A stretch of DNA of 64,000 bases from SAR86 cluster bacterium (GCA_002401885.1 NVUL01000045.1:1-64000), one strand, 5' to 3'. Counted from the stretch's first letter, positions 50,141 through 59,586 are shown. Notes: generated by a model from the letters alone, not told the origin. Program-made: numbers and translations.

Positions 50141-50665
50141 ATGACCGATACATTCGATTTCAAACCCTTCCTAAAAGGCCCCCGTGTAATTGTGCGCCCC
50201 ATTCAAGAAGATGATTGGGAAGGCCTGTTTGCGGCGGCAGCAAATCCAAAAGTTTGGGAACATCACCCCGTGACCGATCGTTATAAAGAGGAGGTATTTC
50301 ATGCCTTTTTCGATGATGCGATCGCTAGCGGCAGCGCGTTTACGTTTGTTGATAGCGAGACAGGCAGAATAATCGGGTCTAGCCGCTTCAACGGCCTGGA
50401 TGAAGAGTTGAGCGAGATTGAAATAGGCTGGACGTTTCTAGATCATGATTTCTGGGGCGGTAGCTACAATGCGGAGATCAAGAAGCTCATGTTGGACCAT
50501 GCTTTCAAGTTCGTAAACACGGTCGTATTTTGGGTAGGTGATACGAATATTGTTTCACTGCGCGCGATGGAGAAGATTGGCGGCGTGAAGCGCGACGAGG
50601 TGATAGGGAGGGTTCTAAATGGCATTAACTATCCGCATATTATTTACGAGATTCGAAAGGCCTAG
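50141..50665 (+). CDS. GNAT-family N-acetyltransferase (RimJ/RimL-like)
   Basis: 174 residues. Start RVIVRPIQEDDWEGLFAAAANPKVWEHHP, then SGSAFTFVDSETGRIIGSSRF near residue 65 and the acetyl-CoA region TFLDHDFWGGSYNAEIKKLMLDHAF near 108, ending in DTNIVSLRAMEKIGG near 140, typical of RimL-like acetyltransferases. The acceptor is unknown. The codon and base make-up is like the chromosome, and no attC follows, so it is probably not a cassette. Confidence 0.87.
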   Translation: MTDTFDFKPFLKGPRVIVRPIQEDDWEGLFAAAANPKVWEHHPVTDRYKEEVFHAFFDDAIASGSAFTFVDSETGRIIGSSRFNGLDEELSEIEIGWTFLDHDFWGGSYNAEIKKLMLDHAFKFVNTVVFWVGDTNIVSLRAMEKIGGVKRDEVIGRVLNGINYPHIIYEIRKA

Positions 50666-50688
50666 GTCTTCCTAGATTCAAGGCAATA

Positions 50689-50727
50689 AAAAAGGCTTCT
50701 TACTCAGCTCGAGTATGAAGCCTTTTC
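50689..50727. terminator. Bidirectional terminator
   Basis: Ten-base arms aaaaggcttc (50690-50699) and gaagcctttt (50717-50726) enclose a second stem tactc/gagta. A-runs before and T-runs after allow termination from both strands, fitting the convergent genes on either side. Confidence 0.9.
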
Positions 50728-50750
50728 AGTTTTGGGCTACTGCTAACTTA

Positions 50751-51794
50751 CTATTGCTTCGCTGCCTCTTCCGCTTCCTGGCGTCTAGCACCGGCCAAGA
50801 TACCCGGCATCGCATAATTGCCCTCATGACAGGCATACTCGTAAAGAGGGCCTTCGGTTTCGTGATAGCTCATCTCTGCAGTCCATGGTTGGCTGTAAAG
50901 GTTGGAGTCGTCCACTGTAAACTGATAGACAATCTCGGTATCGGAATAACGGCTAAATCGTTCTGTAAATTTTCCTTCAGGAGAAATTGGAATAGAGCTC
51001 TGCGACATCTGCAATGGTTTGATATTTACCGTTTCCACGATCAAGGTATCGCCCTCGTACCAGCCGCGAGAATCACCAAACCAAGGTGAGTGTACTTCAG
51101 GGCGAGTGTTTGCTCTGGCCTCCTCGGCAGAATCGTAAAGCGGTATGATGCGCGCATCGTGCGCCATCTCAACGCTAATCATTATGTAGTCATCGGTCTG
51201 CACGAATTGATAGGTGCTGTTGTATAACGTACCCAACATGCCGGGGCCCGCAGTATTTCCAAAGCCAATCAGGCAGCGTTCGGCAATAGGTATTGCCTCA
51301 GGCCCAGATGTATCACCCACTCCTGTGAGATAGCGTGCGCCGAAATTCGTCCGCTTCAAATCATACGTTGGATTTTCCAGTCGGGGGATTTGACCGTTCT
51401 CTGGATTTACAATAAGAGAGGTTCTAAATTCTCCCTTCACTAACGCCAGGGTGGAGCCTGGGTCGGTCCAAAACAGGTTGTAACCGCGCAATCCGAAATC
51501 CTGACCGCCAACCGGTGGTGCGCCGGTTTCCGGGTCAATGGATGGCCCAGATTCAACATTTTCTGCCGAGATGCCAGCGATGCTCATGTTCGCCACAATT
51601 TGTTCTGCTTCTTCGCCTGGCACGACGAGAGTTTCAATCCCGCGCGGACGCGTGAGGCTAGTTCTAGAGGCGTTGGTCCAAATACCGCTGAGTTGCGGTA
51701 TATCCTGATCCTGAGCCACGCTAAGGGGCGCAAGCAAGGACATGGAGATGCCCGCAATCATTGAGCTGAGGACAAGTTTTGTAAATTTTGGCAT
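50751..51794 (-). CDS. Secreted protein, paralogue of cassette 12 product
   Basis: 347 residues from ATG 51794, chosen because it gives a signal peptide (MPKFTKLVLSSMIAGISMSL...VAQ) and follows a ribosome site gggagaa; a longer frame to 51923 lacks one. Conserved blocks: IPQLSGIWTNAS, GEFRTSLIVNPENGQIP, YQFVQTDDYIMISVE, WYEGDTLIVETVNI and YEYACHEGNYAMPGILAGAR. No known function. Confidence 0.82.
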   Translation of the reverse strand: MPKFTKLVLSSMIAGISMSLLAPLSVAQDQDIPQLSGIWTNASRTSLTRPRGIETLVVPGEEAEQIVANMSIAGISAENVESGPSIDPETGAPPVGGQDFGLRGYNLFWTDPGSTLALVKGEFRTSLIVNPENGQIPRLENPTYDLKRTNFGARYLTGVGDTSGPEAIPIAERCLIGFGNTAGPGMLGTLYNSTYQFVQTDDYIMISVEMAHDARIIPLYDSAEEARANTRPEVHSPWFGDSRGWYEGDTLIVETVNIKPLQMSQSSIPISPEGKFTERFSRYSDTEIVYQFTVDDSNLYSQPWTAEMSYHETEGPLYEYACHEGNYAMPGILAGARRQEAEEAAKQ

Positions 51795-51967
51795 GGTTGT
51801 TCTCCCAATTTTTTGCCAATAGTCTTGGCAACGTTCGAATTCATCTCTATGGCCCCATGATAATGGAATTAGCAGCAAATTACGGCATAAACAGGCTGTT
51901 TTGCTGCTGGCGAATAGATTCATATCAAAGCTGGAGCGGGTTCGGTGATGCCTAAAGGCGGAGGCGG

Positions 51968-53317
51968 CTAGATCGCATCACTAACACTAGAAAGATTAAA
52001 ACTGCTTACCTTCAGTGTTGGTACAACGATTGGCGTGCTGACCGAGCTATTCTCTGACGCAGCAACACGCACGGAAGAACCGATCATTTCGATATTCTGT
52101 AGCATCTCAACTAATGACTGGTTGAAGCGAAAGTTTGTCACTGGCCGTGTGATCTTTCCATCTTCAATCAGGAATGTGCCATCGCGAGTTAGGCCGGTGT
52201 AGGACATGATTCTGGGGTTGAGGCCGCGTATGTACCAGAAGCGAGTGAGCAGAACGCCGCGCTTGGTAGAGGCAATCATTTCCTCTAGCGAGTCGTTGCC
52301 GCCCTGCATGATTAAATTGGAAGGAGCGGGAAGTGGCTCTTGATCGAGTTGACCTGCCCAGAATCGTGATCGGGCAAGATCTTCCACGGTGCCAGATCGT
52401 ATCCAGTCCTGTCGAATAATGGGCTGGCCGCTACTGTTGAATGGACTGGTCTCGGCATCAGGGTAGGCTGGATCACTATAGATGTTAATCCGATCGTCAA
52501 ATAACTTTTCGCCGATTCGATTGCCGCCGCCAGCCTTAGAGAAATAGGAACGCCCTTCGTCTGCTGTGCGTTGATTGAACGAATTCATCATGCGTAGCAT
52601 CAACATGCCAACGGCGGTAGGTTCGAGAATTACCGTGTACTCCCCTGGATCAAGAGCGGTCTTACGCCAATCGCGACACTTAACCACCGCATCGTCGGCG
52701 ATACGTTGGCTCTCTATATTGTTCCAGTCATTTGCCTCGTCACCTGCCCAGCCTGATTGCAGTCCGTCTCTCGTACGCGAAGTGAGTGTATAGGCAACGC
52801 CAGTGCTTGAGTGGGAGCCGTACACACCCTTTGAAGTCGCCACTGAGCGTGTGCCCGCCCGCACATCCATATAGGATGCGGCAATTTGACCTGCAGCCTC
52901 GGCTTGTCGTATCGCTATAGCCGCAGCTTCTGCACGCGTGATGGCTTCTAGAGTGCCGGTAGATTCGTAATAGGCTTGATTGTCTTGATAGCTCTGCAGA
53001 TTGAGTTCGTCAACGTATTCCGGGCTTTCCGGTGCGAGTCTGGCCATTGCCTCTGAGCGCCGAACGGCGGCCAGCAGCGCGTCATCTTCGAAGCTATTCG
53101 TACGAACGGAAGCAACGCGTTTACCAAACACGCTAGTAATATTGATGTAGGTTGCATCTGCACCGCCGGCGCTAGTAATTCGATTGGTGGCAACGCGTGT
53201 ATAGCCTCGCCAACCGGAGTTTATATTTACGCGACACTGATCGGCATTCGATAGCCGAAAGATTCGATCGCTAATTGCTTTTAAGTCGTCCGAAGATAGA
53301 CCCTTCTCTTCTGCCAT
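51968..53317 (-). CDS. TldE/PmbA-like metallopeptidase partner protein
   Basis: 449 residues from ATG 53317. The TldE/PmbA family forms a heterodimer with TldD for peptide maturation and degradation; the TldE partner lacks the zinc motif, as here. Blocks seen: YINITSVFGKRVASVRTN near residue 47, EYTVILEPTAVGMLMLRMMNSFNQRTADEGRSYF near 215 and VLLTRFWYIRGLNPRIMSYTGLTRDGTF near 355. A TTG at 53356 would add 13 residues, but it lies in a duplicated copy of the start region, so 53317 is preferred. Confidence 0.87.
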   Translation of the reverse strand: MAEEKGLSSDDLKAISDRIFRLSNADQCRVNINSGWRGYTRVATNRITSAGGADATYINITSVFGKRVASVRTNSFEDDALLAAVRRSEAMARLAPESPEYVDELNLQSYQDNQAYYESTGTLEAITRAEAAAIAIRQAEAAGQIAASYMDVRAGTRSVATSKGVYGSHSSTGVAYTLTSRTRDGLQSGWAGDEANDWNNIESQRIADDAVVKCRDWRKTALDPGEYTVILEPTAVGMLMLRMMNSFNQRTADEGRSYFSKAGGGNRIGEKLFDDRINIYSDPAYPDAETSPFNSSGQPIIRQDWIRSGTVEDLARSRFWAGQLDQEPLPAPSNLIMQGGNDSLEEMIASTKRGVLLTRFWYIRGLNPRIMSYTGLTRDGTFLIEDGKITRPVTNFRFNQSLVEMLQNIEMIGSSVRVAASENSSVSTPIVVPTLKVSSFNLSSVSDAI

Positions 53318-53375
53318 CAATAAACCTATCAGTAGAACTCTCAGTAACCCTATCAATGAACCAATCAGTAGAACT
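53313..53375. repeat. Imperfect 27 bp direct repeat at the tldD-tldE junction
   Basis: Copies at 53313-53339 and 53349-53375 match at 23 of 27 bases with a period of 36 bp. The first covers the tldE-like start codon and its upstream site; the second covers the tldD stop codon. The duplication creates a second apparent start 39 bp upstream of ATG 53317. Confidence 0.75.
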
Positions 53376-55062
53376 ATGCCGTGTTGATAATATCGATGTC
53401 TCTAAACAAGGATATGGGGCAGCCATGTGATACTGCATTTACCTGAATGGGCTGTCCCTTTGCATCTCCAAACGAGGCGCCCAGATAATAAGTGCTAGGA
53501 CCGCCAATTGTATCCAGTGCATTCCAGAATTCCGGCGTTCGGCCAACATAAGCCACATCTCTTAGCATGCGGTACTTGCGTCCATTACGTATTTCCCAAA
53601 ACACCTGTCCTGCGAACTGGATGTTGTAGCGTTGCTGATCGATAGAATAGGAGCCGCGTCCTTCAACTAAGATGCCGCGGTCGGTGTTCGCGATAACGTC
53701 GTCTTCACTTAGGTCATTCTCTCCCGGTAGCATGCTGACATTGGGCATGCGCTGAAAAGGCATGCTTTCCCAATTCTGGCCATAGGAACAACCGTGACTG
53801 CGGGTTATGCCGGTGTATTGCGAGATCCAATCCGCCTGTTCTCGCGTGGTCTGGTAGTCGACGAATAGGCCGTCTTCTATGATCGGCCAGATTTCGGCCG
53901 GCACGCCTTCATCGTCCCACCCGGTTGTGGCGCAGCCACCGAACTCGGTTCTATTTCCAACGAATTGCAAAAAGTCTGGACCCAACCGAAGCTTGTTGAT
54001 TACATCGATCGGAGGATAGATGAATGAAGTGCCTGCGTAGTTGGCCTCGAAGCCGAGCGCGCGGTCGAGTTCGGTAGGATGTCCGATCGATTCGTGGATC
54101 GTCAGCCATAGATTCGAAGGATGTAAAACTAGGTCCCACTTGCCAGGCTCTACCGATGGGGCTTCGAGTTTCATCGCTGCCTCTTCGGCCCAGCCCTCAG
54201 CACTGGAGGCGAGCTCTAGCCCCCTAATATATTCGTAGCCACGACCAGCAGGCTCTACGACAGCGCCGCGCGTTTGGAAGTCGCTACCATCTGGAGAAAT
54301 AGCGGTGATGTTTATCGAAGGGTTGATGCGCATTAGAGTCTGTCGAATTACGGAGCCTTCGGATGTGGCCAGCAATCGCTCCTCTTTAACCGAGAGGATG
54401 CTGCTATTAGAGAAGCGAATATTATTGACGCGTAGCGCCTCTTCGTTGATTCGTAGTAACAGCGCAGCTTTGTCTTCAAGGGAGACATCGAATGGATCGA
54501 CAGTGTGGGGTGTTATCCAATCCGCATCGGGAAAGACATCTACCTGGGCGAGCACGGTATCGGAAGGAGCTACTTCGTTATTCGCAGTAGCAATAGCAAC
54601 GGCCTCTCTGGCCATGGCGGCGACGGCATCACGCGTTAAGACCTGAGTAGCGGAGAAGCCCCAAGAGCCGCCGACTAAGGCGCGCACATTGATGCCGAAG
54701 GAATCGGTACTCTGCACCTGGGTTATCATCTGTTCTCTAGCGCCAATGGCCTCGAACTGTGTACGGATTATTCTCCCGTCGGCATATTGGGCGCCGGTGC
54801 TTCTCGCGACATCGATAGCATGGAGCAGCAGTTCGCGCTCGCTCGAGGTCATGCTCTGGGCTGCGACAGGCTTGGTACTTGGCAACAGGATTCCAGCCGC
54901 GACAACGGCGGCGGAGAGCCTCAGGAAATCGCGCCTGGGAATATCGTGCGGCAATTGCAGAGGGGCTCCGGTCATCGAAGTGGAGCCACGGTGGTTCTGA
55001 GGTACCGGTAGATGCATCACTTTGCTTGCTGATCCCACGTTAGCCGATTTGAACTTGCGCAA
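53374..55062 (-). CDS. TldD-like zinc metallopeptidase with Tat signal
   Basis: 562 residues. A Tat motif RRDFLRLSAAV lies at about residue 44, followed by a hydrophobic stretch and AAQ cleavage; an ATG at residue 30 (54975) would place the signal near the start. The catalytic HExxxH motif is HESIGHPTELD near residue 318, with a further zinc-ligand region GCSYGQ near 425. Typical TldD proteins are cytoplasmic, so an exported form is a variant. It precedes the tldE-like gene by 56 bp (to ATG 53317). Confidence 0.88.
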   Translation of the reverse strand: MRKFKSANVGSASKVMHLPVPQNHRGSTSMTGAPLQLPHDIPRRDFLRLSAAVVAAGILLPSTKPVAAQSMTSSERELLLHAIDVARSTGAQYADGRIIRTQFEAIGAREQMITQVQSTDSFGINVRALVGGSWGFSATQVLTRDAVAAMAREAVAIATANNEVAPSDTVLAQVDVFPDADWITPHTVDPFDVSLEDKAALLLRINEEALRVNNIRFSNSSILSVKEERLLATSEGSVIRQTLMRINPSINITAISPDGSDFQTRGAVVEPAGRGYEYIRGLELASSAEGWAEEAAMKLEAPSVEPGKWDLVLHPSNLWLTIHESIGHPTELDRALGFEANYAGTSFIYPPIDVINKLRLGPDFLQFVGNRTEFGGCATTGWDDEGVPAEIWPIIEDGLFVDYQTTREQADWISQYTGITRSHGCSYGQNWESMPFQRMPNVSMLPGENDLSEDDVIANTDRGILVEGRGSYSIDQQRYNIQFAGQVFWEIRNGRKYRMLRDVAYVGRTPEFWNALDTIGGPSTYYLGASFGDAKGQPIQVNAVSHGCPISLFRDIDIINTA

Positions 55063-55143
55063 AACAGCATAATTTACGGTGGCGTTTAAGCCAATGCGGG
55101 GGAACTATACCCCACCGTGATTCGAGCTGAGCAGATTTTAACT

Positions 55144-55743
55144 CTACTTGGATTTCTTCCAGACGAGGAGCTGATTGTTGGCCGGCATAGAATTGTCTTC
55201 GATAATGGATAAGTTGGCTCCAGCTGCTAATTCACTTACCCACTCGAAATCCCGTATGCCACTCACCGGGTCTCTATCTTTCAGCCAGCGATCGAAGCCT
55301 TCGTTACTTGGCGTCGTGAACTCACCAGCGTACTTAAAAGGGCCGTATACGATCAGTGTGCCATCGGCTTGCAGAATTTTACCAATTCCCTTGAAGAAAT
55401 TTTCAACCGAATCGGCAGACATAATGTGCAAGCTGTTAGCGCTGAAAATAGCGGTAGGCCTGTCGCTAGTCCAAGGCGAGTTATTCACATCGATGGCTAT
55501 GGCCGCAGGAAGGTTTGCGCGTTTCGCTCTAGCAAGGCGTAGGTTGAGATTATCCACATTGCTTGGAATGTCAGAGGATTGCCAATGAAGGTTTGGTAGG
55601 TTCGCGGCGAAATGAACGGCGTGCTGACCGGTGCCGCCTGCCAGCTCCAGCACTTGGTCGCCATCTTTAAGGTGCCGTTCAAGTATTTCCAGAATGACCT
55701 GCTTATTATTCTCGCTGGCCTGACTGAACGGAAGCTCCTGCAC
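55144..55743 (-). CDS. DUF938 SAM-dependent methyltransferase
   Basis: 199 residues. The family blocks LPFSQASENNKQVILEIL at the start, VLELAGGTGQHAVHFA near residue 35, WQSSDIPSN near 54, AIFSANSLHIMS near 97 and LIVYGPFKYAGEFTTPSNEGFD near 134 are all present. The substrate is not known. It starts 5 bp after the upstream yaaA gene on the same strand. Confidence 0.9.
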   Translation of the reverse strand: MQELPFSQASENNKQVILEILERHLKDGDQVLELAGGTGQHAVHFAANLPNLHWQSSDIPSNVDNLNLRLARAKRANLPAAIAIDVNNSPWTSDRPTAIFSANSLHIMSADSVENFFKGIGKILQADGTLIVYGPFKYAGEFTTPSNEGFDRWLKDRDPVSGIRDFEWVSELAAGANLSIIEDNSMPANNQLLVWKKSK

Positions 55744-55748
55744 AGTAA

Positions 55749-56522
55749 CTATTGCGGGTCGCGCAGAAAGACTGGCTGCATCGGGCTTGAGTCTTCTGCA
55801 CTGTACCGGTAGCCGTCTACGTCAAACTCCTTGAGCTTCTCGGGGTTCTTGATTCTGTTCTGGATAATGTAGGCGGTCATGTAGCCGCGGGCTTTCTTTG
55901 CGAAGAAGCTTACAATCTTGTATTTCCCATTCGAGAAGTCTTTGAACACAGGCGAAATGATTTCTGCGTTAAGAGATTTTGGTTTGATTGCGCTGAAATA
56001 TTCTTTTGAAGCGAGATTAATCAATACTGGCTTTTTGTCTTGTTCAAATAATTCGTTGAGGTTTTCGGTGAGCTGGCCATCCCAAAATTCGTAGAGGTTC
56101 CTGCCTTTCTTGTTCTTGAATTTGGATCCCATCTCAAGCCTATAAGGCTGCATCAAATCCAGAGGTCGAAGCAGGCCATATAGCCCAGACAAAATTCGTA
56201 AATGATTCTGCGCGAAATTTAGATCTGCCCTAGAGAAATTTCCCGCTTCTAGGCCGATATAGACATCACCCTTGAATGCGAAAATGGCCTGTTTGGAATT
56301 CTTCAAATCGAAAGGCGTATGCCAGTTTGCGTAGCGCTTATGGTTGAGTTCACCCAAGTCGCTGCTGATATGCATAAGCTCGGAAAAATCTTCCGGGCTT
56401 AGCTTCTGCAATTGACCTACTAGTTGTGTGGACTCTTCGAGATATTGTGGTTCGGTAAATTTTCGCGTGGGAGCTTTGGTGTCGAAATCGAGAGACTTAG
56501 CGGGCGATACTACAATTAGCAT
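55749..56522 (-). CDS. yaaA: Peroxide stress protein YaaA (DUF328)
   Basis: 257 residues, the normal length. YaaA lowers intracellular free iron and DNA damage under peroxide stress in Escherichia coli. Blocks seen: IVVSPAKSLDF at the start, AIFAFKGDVYIGLEA near residue 78, GLYGLLRPLDLMQPYRLEMG near 113 and INLASKEYF near 165. It is followed by the DUF938 gene on the same strand. Confidence 0.94.
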   Translation of the reverse strand: MLIVVSPAKSLDFDTKAPTRKFTEPQYLEESTQLVGQLQKLSPEDFSELMHISSDLGELNHKRYANWHTPFDLKNSKQAIFAFKGDVYIGLEAGNFSRADLNFAQNHLRILSGLYGLLRPLDLMQPYRLEMGSKFKNKKGRNLYEFWDGQLTENLNELFEQDKKPVLINLASKEYFSAIKPKSLNAEIISPVFKDFSNGKYKIVSFFAKKARGYMTAYIIQNRIKNPEKLKEFDVDGYRYSAEDSSPMQPVFLRDPQ

Positions 56523-56571
56523 GGTCTGATTACTCGTCTATTTAGTCGAATGCTAGTTAAATGAATAAGGA

Positions 56572-57123
56572 TTATTCCTGATCTTCGAATTCCAGCCACC
56601 ATTCCAGCGGAGTCGTGCCGTCTTCGGGGTCGTAAACGTTTCCATAATACCAAACTGTGTCAGGATAATCTTTGCAGACAGCGCCCAGTAGTTCCTCGAT
56701 AACTTGGAAGCCGATGGAAAAATGTATGCTGTAAACCAATGCACGATCGGTTTGCTTGTCTAAGCTGCCTCCTAACTTTTCAATCTTCGCTGTAAGATTT
56801 TCTGCCAACACATCTAGCTGATGCACGCGGAAGACGCGAATGGAAAGATTGCCGCTGCGACGCAGCAACTCATACTCGGCCGAAGAAGGGTTGACGACCT
56901 TGAGCTTATCTCCGGCGGCCAGATTGCGAGCCAGGAGCGGGGAGCGCACGAGACGCACCTCGTCTTCGGTATCCTCGACCATTTCAACTTCGAGACTCTC
57001 AAAGACTGGGTCGCCGTCGGGGTTGAGGCCTGCTAGGAATGGGAGTTCGAAACTTTCGGTTGCCATGGGATCAGTAGGAGAACGCAATGCTTGTACCTTG
57101 GTTAGCCCTGTAGATGAATGCAT
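56572..57123 (-). CDS. DUF4265-like protein
   Basis: About 183 residues from ATG 57123; an alternative ATG at 57066 gives 164. The pattern SFELPFLAGLNPDGDPVFESLEVEMVED, SPLLARNLAAGDKLKVVN and the Phe/Ser-rich RVFRVHQL block resemble DUF4265 proteins; the assignment is tentative. No signal or membrane segment is seen. It is divergent from the small membrane gene at 57179. Confidence 0.68.
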   Translation of the reverse strand: MHSSTGLTKVQALRSPTDPMATESFELPFLAGLNPDGDPVFESLEVEMVEDTEDEVRLVRSPLLARNLAAGDKLKVVNPSSAEYELLRRSGNLSIRVFRVHQLDVLAENLTAKIEKLGGSLDKQTDRALVYSIHFSIGFQVIEELLGAVCKDYPDTVWYYGNVYDPEDGTTPLEWWLEFEDQE

Positions 57124-57178
57124 GTTTAGTAGGTAAGCTTGCTGGCGAGAAGGCTCGCCTAGGCGGCTACGGACGACA

Positions 57179-57535
57179 ATGATAGAGCGACTACAGCGAA
57201 TTGCCACCATTTTAGCTAGGTTTCGGCTATCGATATTTGTCTTGGCCGGCTTTTCTCTGGTGGTGCTTGTTCTCAGTGTGCTGGAGAACCCACTGCTCGA
57301 TAGCGATACACTCTTGATGCCTGCAATCCTTGGGTTTTGTTGGGCGCTGATGCTCTATAGCACGGCTGAGCTCTTCCAGGTCATACCGGGTAAGGCCAGT
57401 AGTGAGGCGACCTTTCGCAGGAGAATGGCGGTGCGTGTGAGAAGGGGGATATTGTGGGTCCTGGGCACCCTGACGATAGCGAGTGCGGCGGCTCTCTTTA
57501 TTCTAAGCTATCAACTGATGCGTGTGTGGCTATGA
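57179..57535 (+). CDS. Small membrane protein of unknown function
   Basis: 118 residues with three hydrophobic segments (residues about 15-38, 45-65 and 92-112) and a basic RRRMAVRVRRG loop. No family recognised. It lies directly upstream of the TRAP genes but is separated from them by 129 bp. Confidence 0.72.
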   Translation: MIERLQRIATILARFRLSIFVLAGFSLVVLVLSVLENPLLDSDTLLMPAILGFCWALMLYSTAELFQVIPGKASSEATFRRRMAVRVRRGILWVLGTLTIASAAALFILSYQLMRVWL

Positions 57536-57664
57536 GTCCTGGCACTGGCACCCTCATAGAATCCTGCTTTGTATGCAATAATGAGCGGCCCTGTTATGTA
57601 GATAGGGCCACGCAATTGAATAGATACGAATAAGAACAACGGCGTACTAGCGCACATAAACTCC

Positions 57665-58168
57665 ATGGAAAAGCTTTCTCTTCTCATCGACGGGCTGTCG
57701 AATCGTCTAGGCCGAATTTTCTCCTGGCTAACGTTGACTATGGTGATTGTTATGGCAACCATCGTTGTGCTCCGCTACCTATTTCAAATTGGCTCGATCG
57801 CGTTGCAGGAGTCGGTAATATATATCAATGCGCTTATATTTACTTTCGGTGTTGCCTATACGCTTAAGGAGCAGGGCCATGTTCGGGTCGATATCTTCTA
57901 TAGTCGACTTAACGAAAAGAAGCGCGCTTGGATAGATTTATTCGGCTCGCTACTTTTCCTCGTTCCTTCTACCTGTTTCATTATCTGGATTAGTTGGGAC
58001 TACGTTGCCGTTTCCTGGCGAATACGGGAAGGGTCGGCAGAATCCAGCGGCCTTCCCTTTGTCTTTCTGCTTAAGGCGGCTATTTTAGTCTTGCCTAGTT
58101 TACTATTGCTGCAGGGAATTTCAGAGATAGCGAAATCAGTTTCTGTGATCAAGCGGCGAGACTCCTAG
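57665..58168 (+). CDS. TRAP transporter small permease (DctQ type)
   Basis: 167 residues, four membrane helices, with the DctQ pattern VVLRYLFQIGSIALQESVIYINALIFTFGVAYTLKEQGHVRVDIFY (residues 35-80). Together with DctM it forms the membrane part of a tripartite periplasmic transporter. Its stop overlaps the GTG start of dctM by one base (tagtg). Confidence 0.93.
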   Translation: MEKLSLLIDGLSNRLGRIFSWLTLTMVIVMATIVVLRYLFQIGSIALQESVIYINALIFTFGVAYTLKEQGHVRVDIFYSRLNEKKRAWIDLFGSLLFLVPSTCFIIWISWDYVAVSWRIREGSAESSGLPFVFLLKAAILVLPSLLLLQGISEIAKSVSVIKRRDS

Positions 58169-59541
58169 TGATCGAATTCATTCCGCTTCTCTTTTTTCTG
58201 GTTGTGTGCCTCGTGCTGATGGCAGGCTATCCGGTTGCCCTATCACTTACCGGTGTGTCATTGGGATTCGCCGCGATAGGAACGATGGGTGGTGTTTTCG
58301 ATACGGCTTATATCTCACTTATTCCAAATCGTATCTACGGTCTATTGGTTAATCAAAACTTGTTTGCCGTGCCGCTGTTTGTATTCATGGGAACGATGTT
58401 GGAGCGAAGCCGCATTGCAGAAGACTTGCTCAAGAACATGGCTATCGTGTTTGGTAAATTTCCTGGTGGTCTCGGAATTTCAGTCATCATCGTTGGCATG
58501 TTACTGGCTGCGAGCACGGGGATCGTAGGCGCTACGGTCGTCACTATGGGCATACTATCGCTGCCGACGATGATGAAGGCGGGATACAAACCCTCTCTGG
58601 CCTGCGGCACGCTTTGTGCGACGGGAACACTTGGGCAGATCATTCCGCCGTCTATCTGCTTGGTGCTGCTAGGGGAAGTTATCTCGAACGCGTACCAACA
58701 GTCTCAATTGAATGCAGGTGTCTTCGCACCCGACTTTGTCTCGATAGGTGACCTGTTCGCTGGCGCTATTATACCGGGCCTGTTGCTAGTCATTGCTTAT
58801 GCGACCTATATGTTCGTCATCGCTCTGCTGAAACCCTCGCATGCCCCACCGATGGCAATCGATGAATTGGATGAGGGAACTAATGTCTTAGCGGCGTTAT
58901 TCAAGGGATTGCTTCCTCCCGTGTTGCTCATGGTGGCTGTGCTGGGTTCCATCCTTCTGGGAATAGCGACGCCAACCGAGGCAGCTAGTGTTGGCGCAGT
59001 GGGTGCGATGATTCTGGCTTTGATTAAAAGAGCCTTAAACATCTCGGTGCTGCAGTCAGTGAGCATTGAGACCATGCGCGTTACCTCGATGGTCTATCTG
59101 ATTCTCGTTGGTGCGACGATTTTTTCGTCGGTGTTTAGGGGCTTTGGTGGCGACGAACTGATTGAAGAGCTGTTACTGAATCTACCCGGCGGCGTCGTTT
59201 CGGCGACTCTCGTCGTCATGCTGCTGATCTTCTTTTTGGGCTTTATTCTAGACTTTATCGAGATCACGTTCATGGTCGTGCCGCTTGTGGGACCTATACT
59301 GCTGGCTATGGGCGTCGATCCGATTTGGCTGGGCGTGATGATAGCAGTGAATCTGCAGACCTCGTTTCTAACCCCACCGTTTGGCTTTTCTCTTTTCTAT
59401 TTGCGAAGCGTCGCTCCAGCTGAAATCAAGACCAGTGAAATTTATCGGGGCGTTATACCTTTTGTTATTATGCAGCTCGCACTGTTACTGTTGCTTGCGC
59501 TGCAACCCGCATTGGCGACTTGGTTGCCTTCGGTACTTTGA
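58168..59541 (+). CDS. TRAP transporter large permease (DctM type)
   Basis: 457 residues with about 12 membrane helices. The family blocks GYPVALSLTGVSLGFAAIG near residue 18, ALLLAASTGIVGATVVTMG-like (MLLAASTGIVGATVVTMGILSLPTMMKAGY) near 108 and the C-terminal NLQTSFLTPPFGFSLFYLR near 402 are clear. GTG start. Carrier of the sodium-driven import. Confidence 0.95.
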   Translation: MIEFIPLLFFLVVCLVLMAGYPVALSLTGVSLGFAAIGTMGGVFDTAYISLIPNRIYGLLVNQNLFAVPLFVFMGTMLERSRIAEDLLKNMAIVFGKFPGGLGISVIIVGMLLAASTGIVGATVVTMGILSLPTMMKAGYKPSLACGTLCATGTLGQIIPPSICLVLLGEVISNAYQQSQLNAGVFAPDFVSIGDLFAGAIIPGLLLVIAYATYMFVIALLKPSHAPPMAIDELDEGTNVLAALFKGLLPPVLLMVAVLGSILLGIATPTEAASVGAVGAMILALIKRALNISVLQSVSIETMRVTSMVYLILVGATIFSSVFRGFGGDELIEELLLNLPGGVVSATLVVMLLIFFLGFILDFIEITFMVVPLVGPILLAMGVDPIWLGVMIAVNLQTSFLTPPFGFSLFYLRSVAPAEIKTSEIYRGVIPFVIMQLALLLLLALQPALATWLPSVL

Positions 59542-59586
59542 TCGAGACAACCACACTATTGTTTTCACCTTACTTGGGGAATTACT

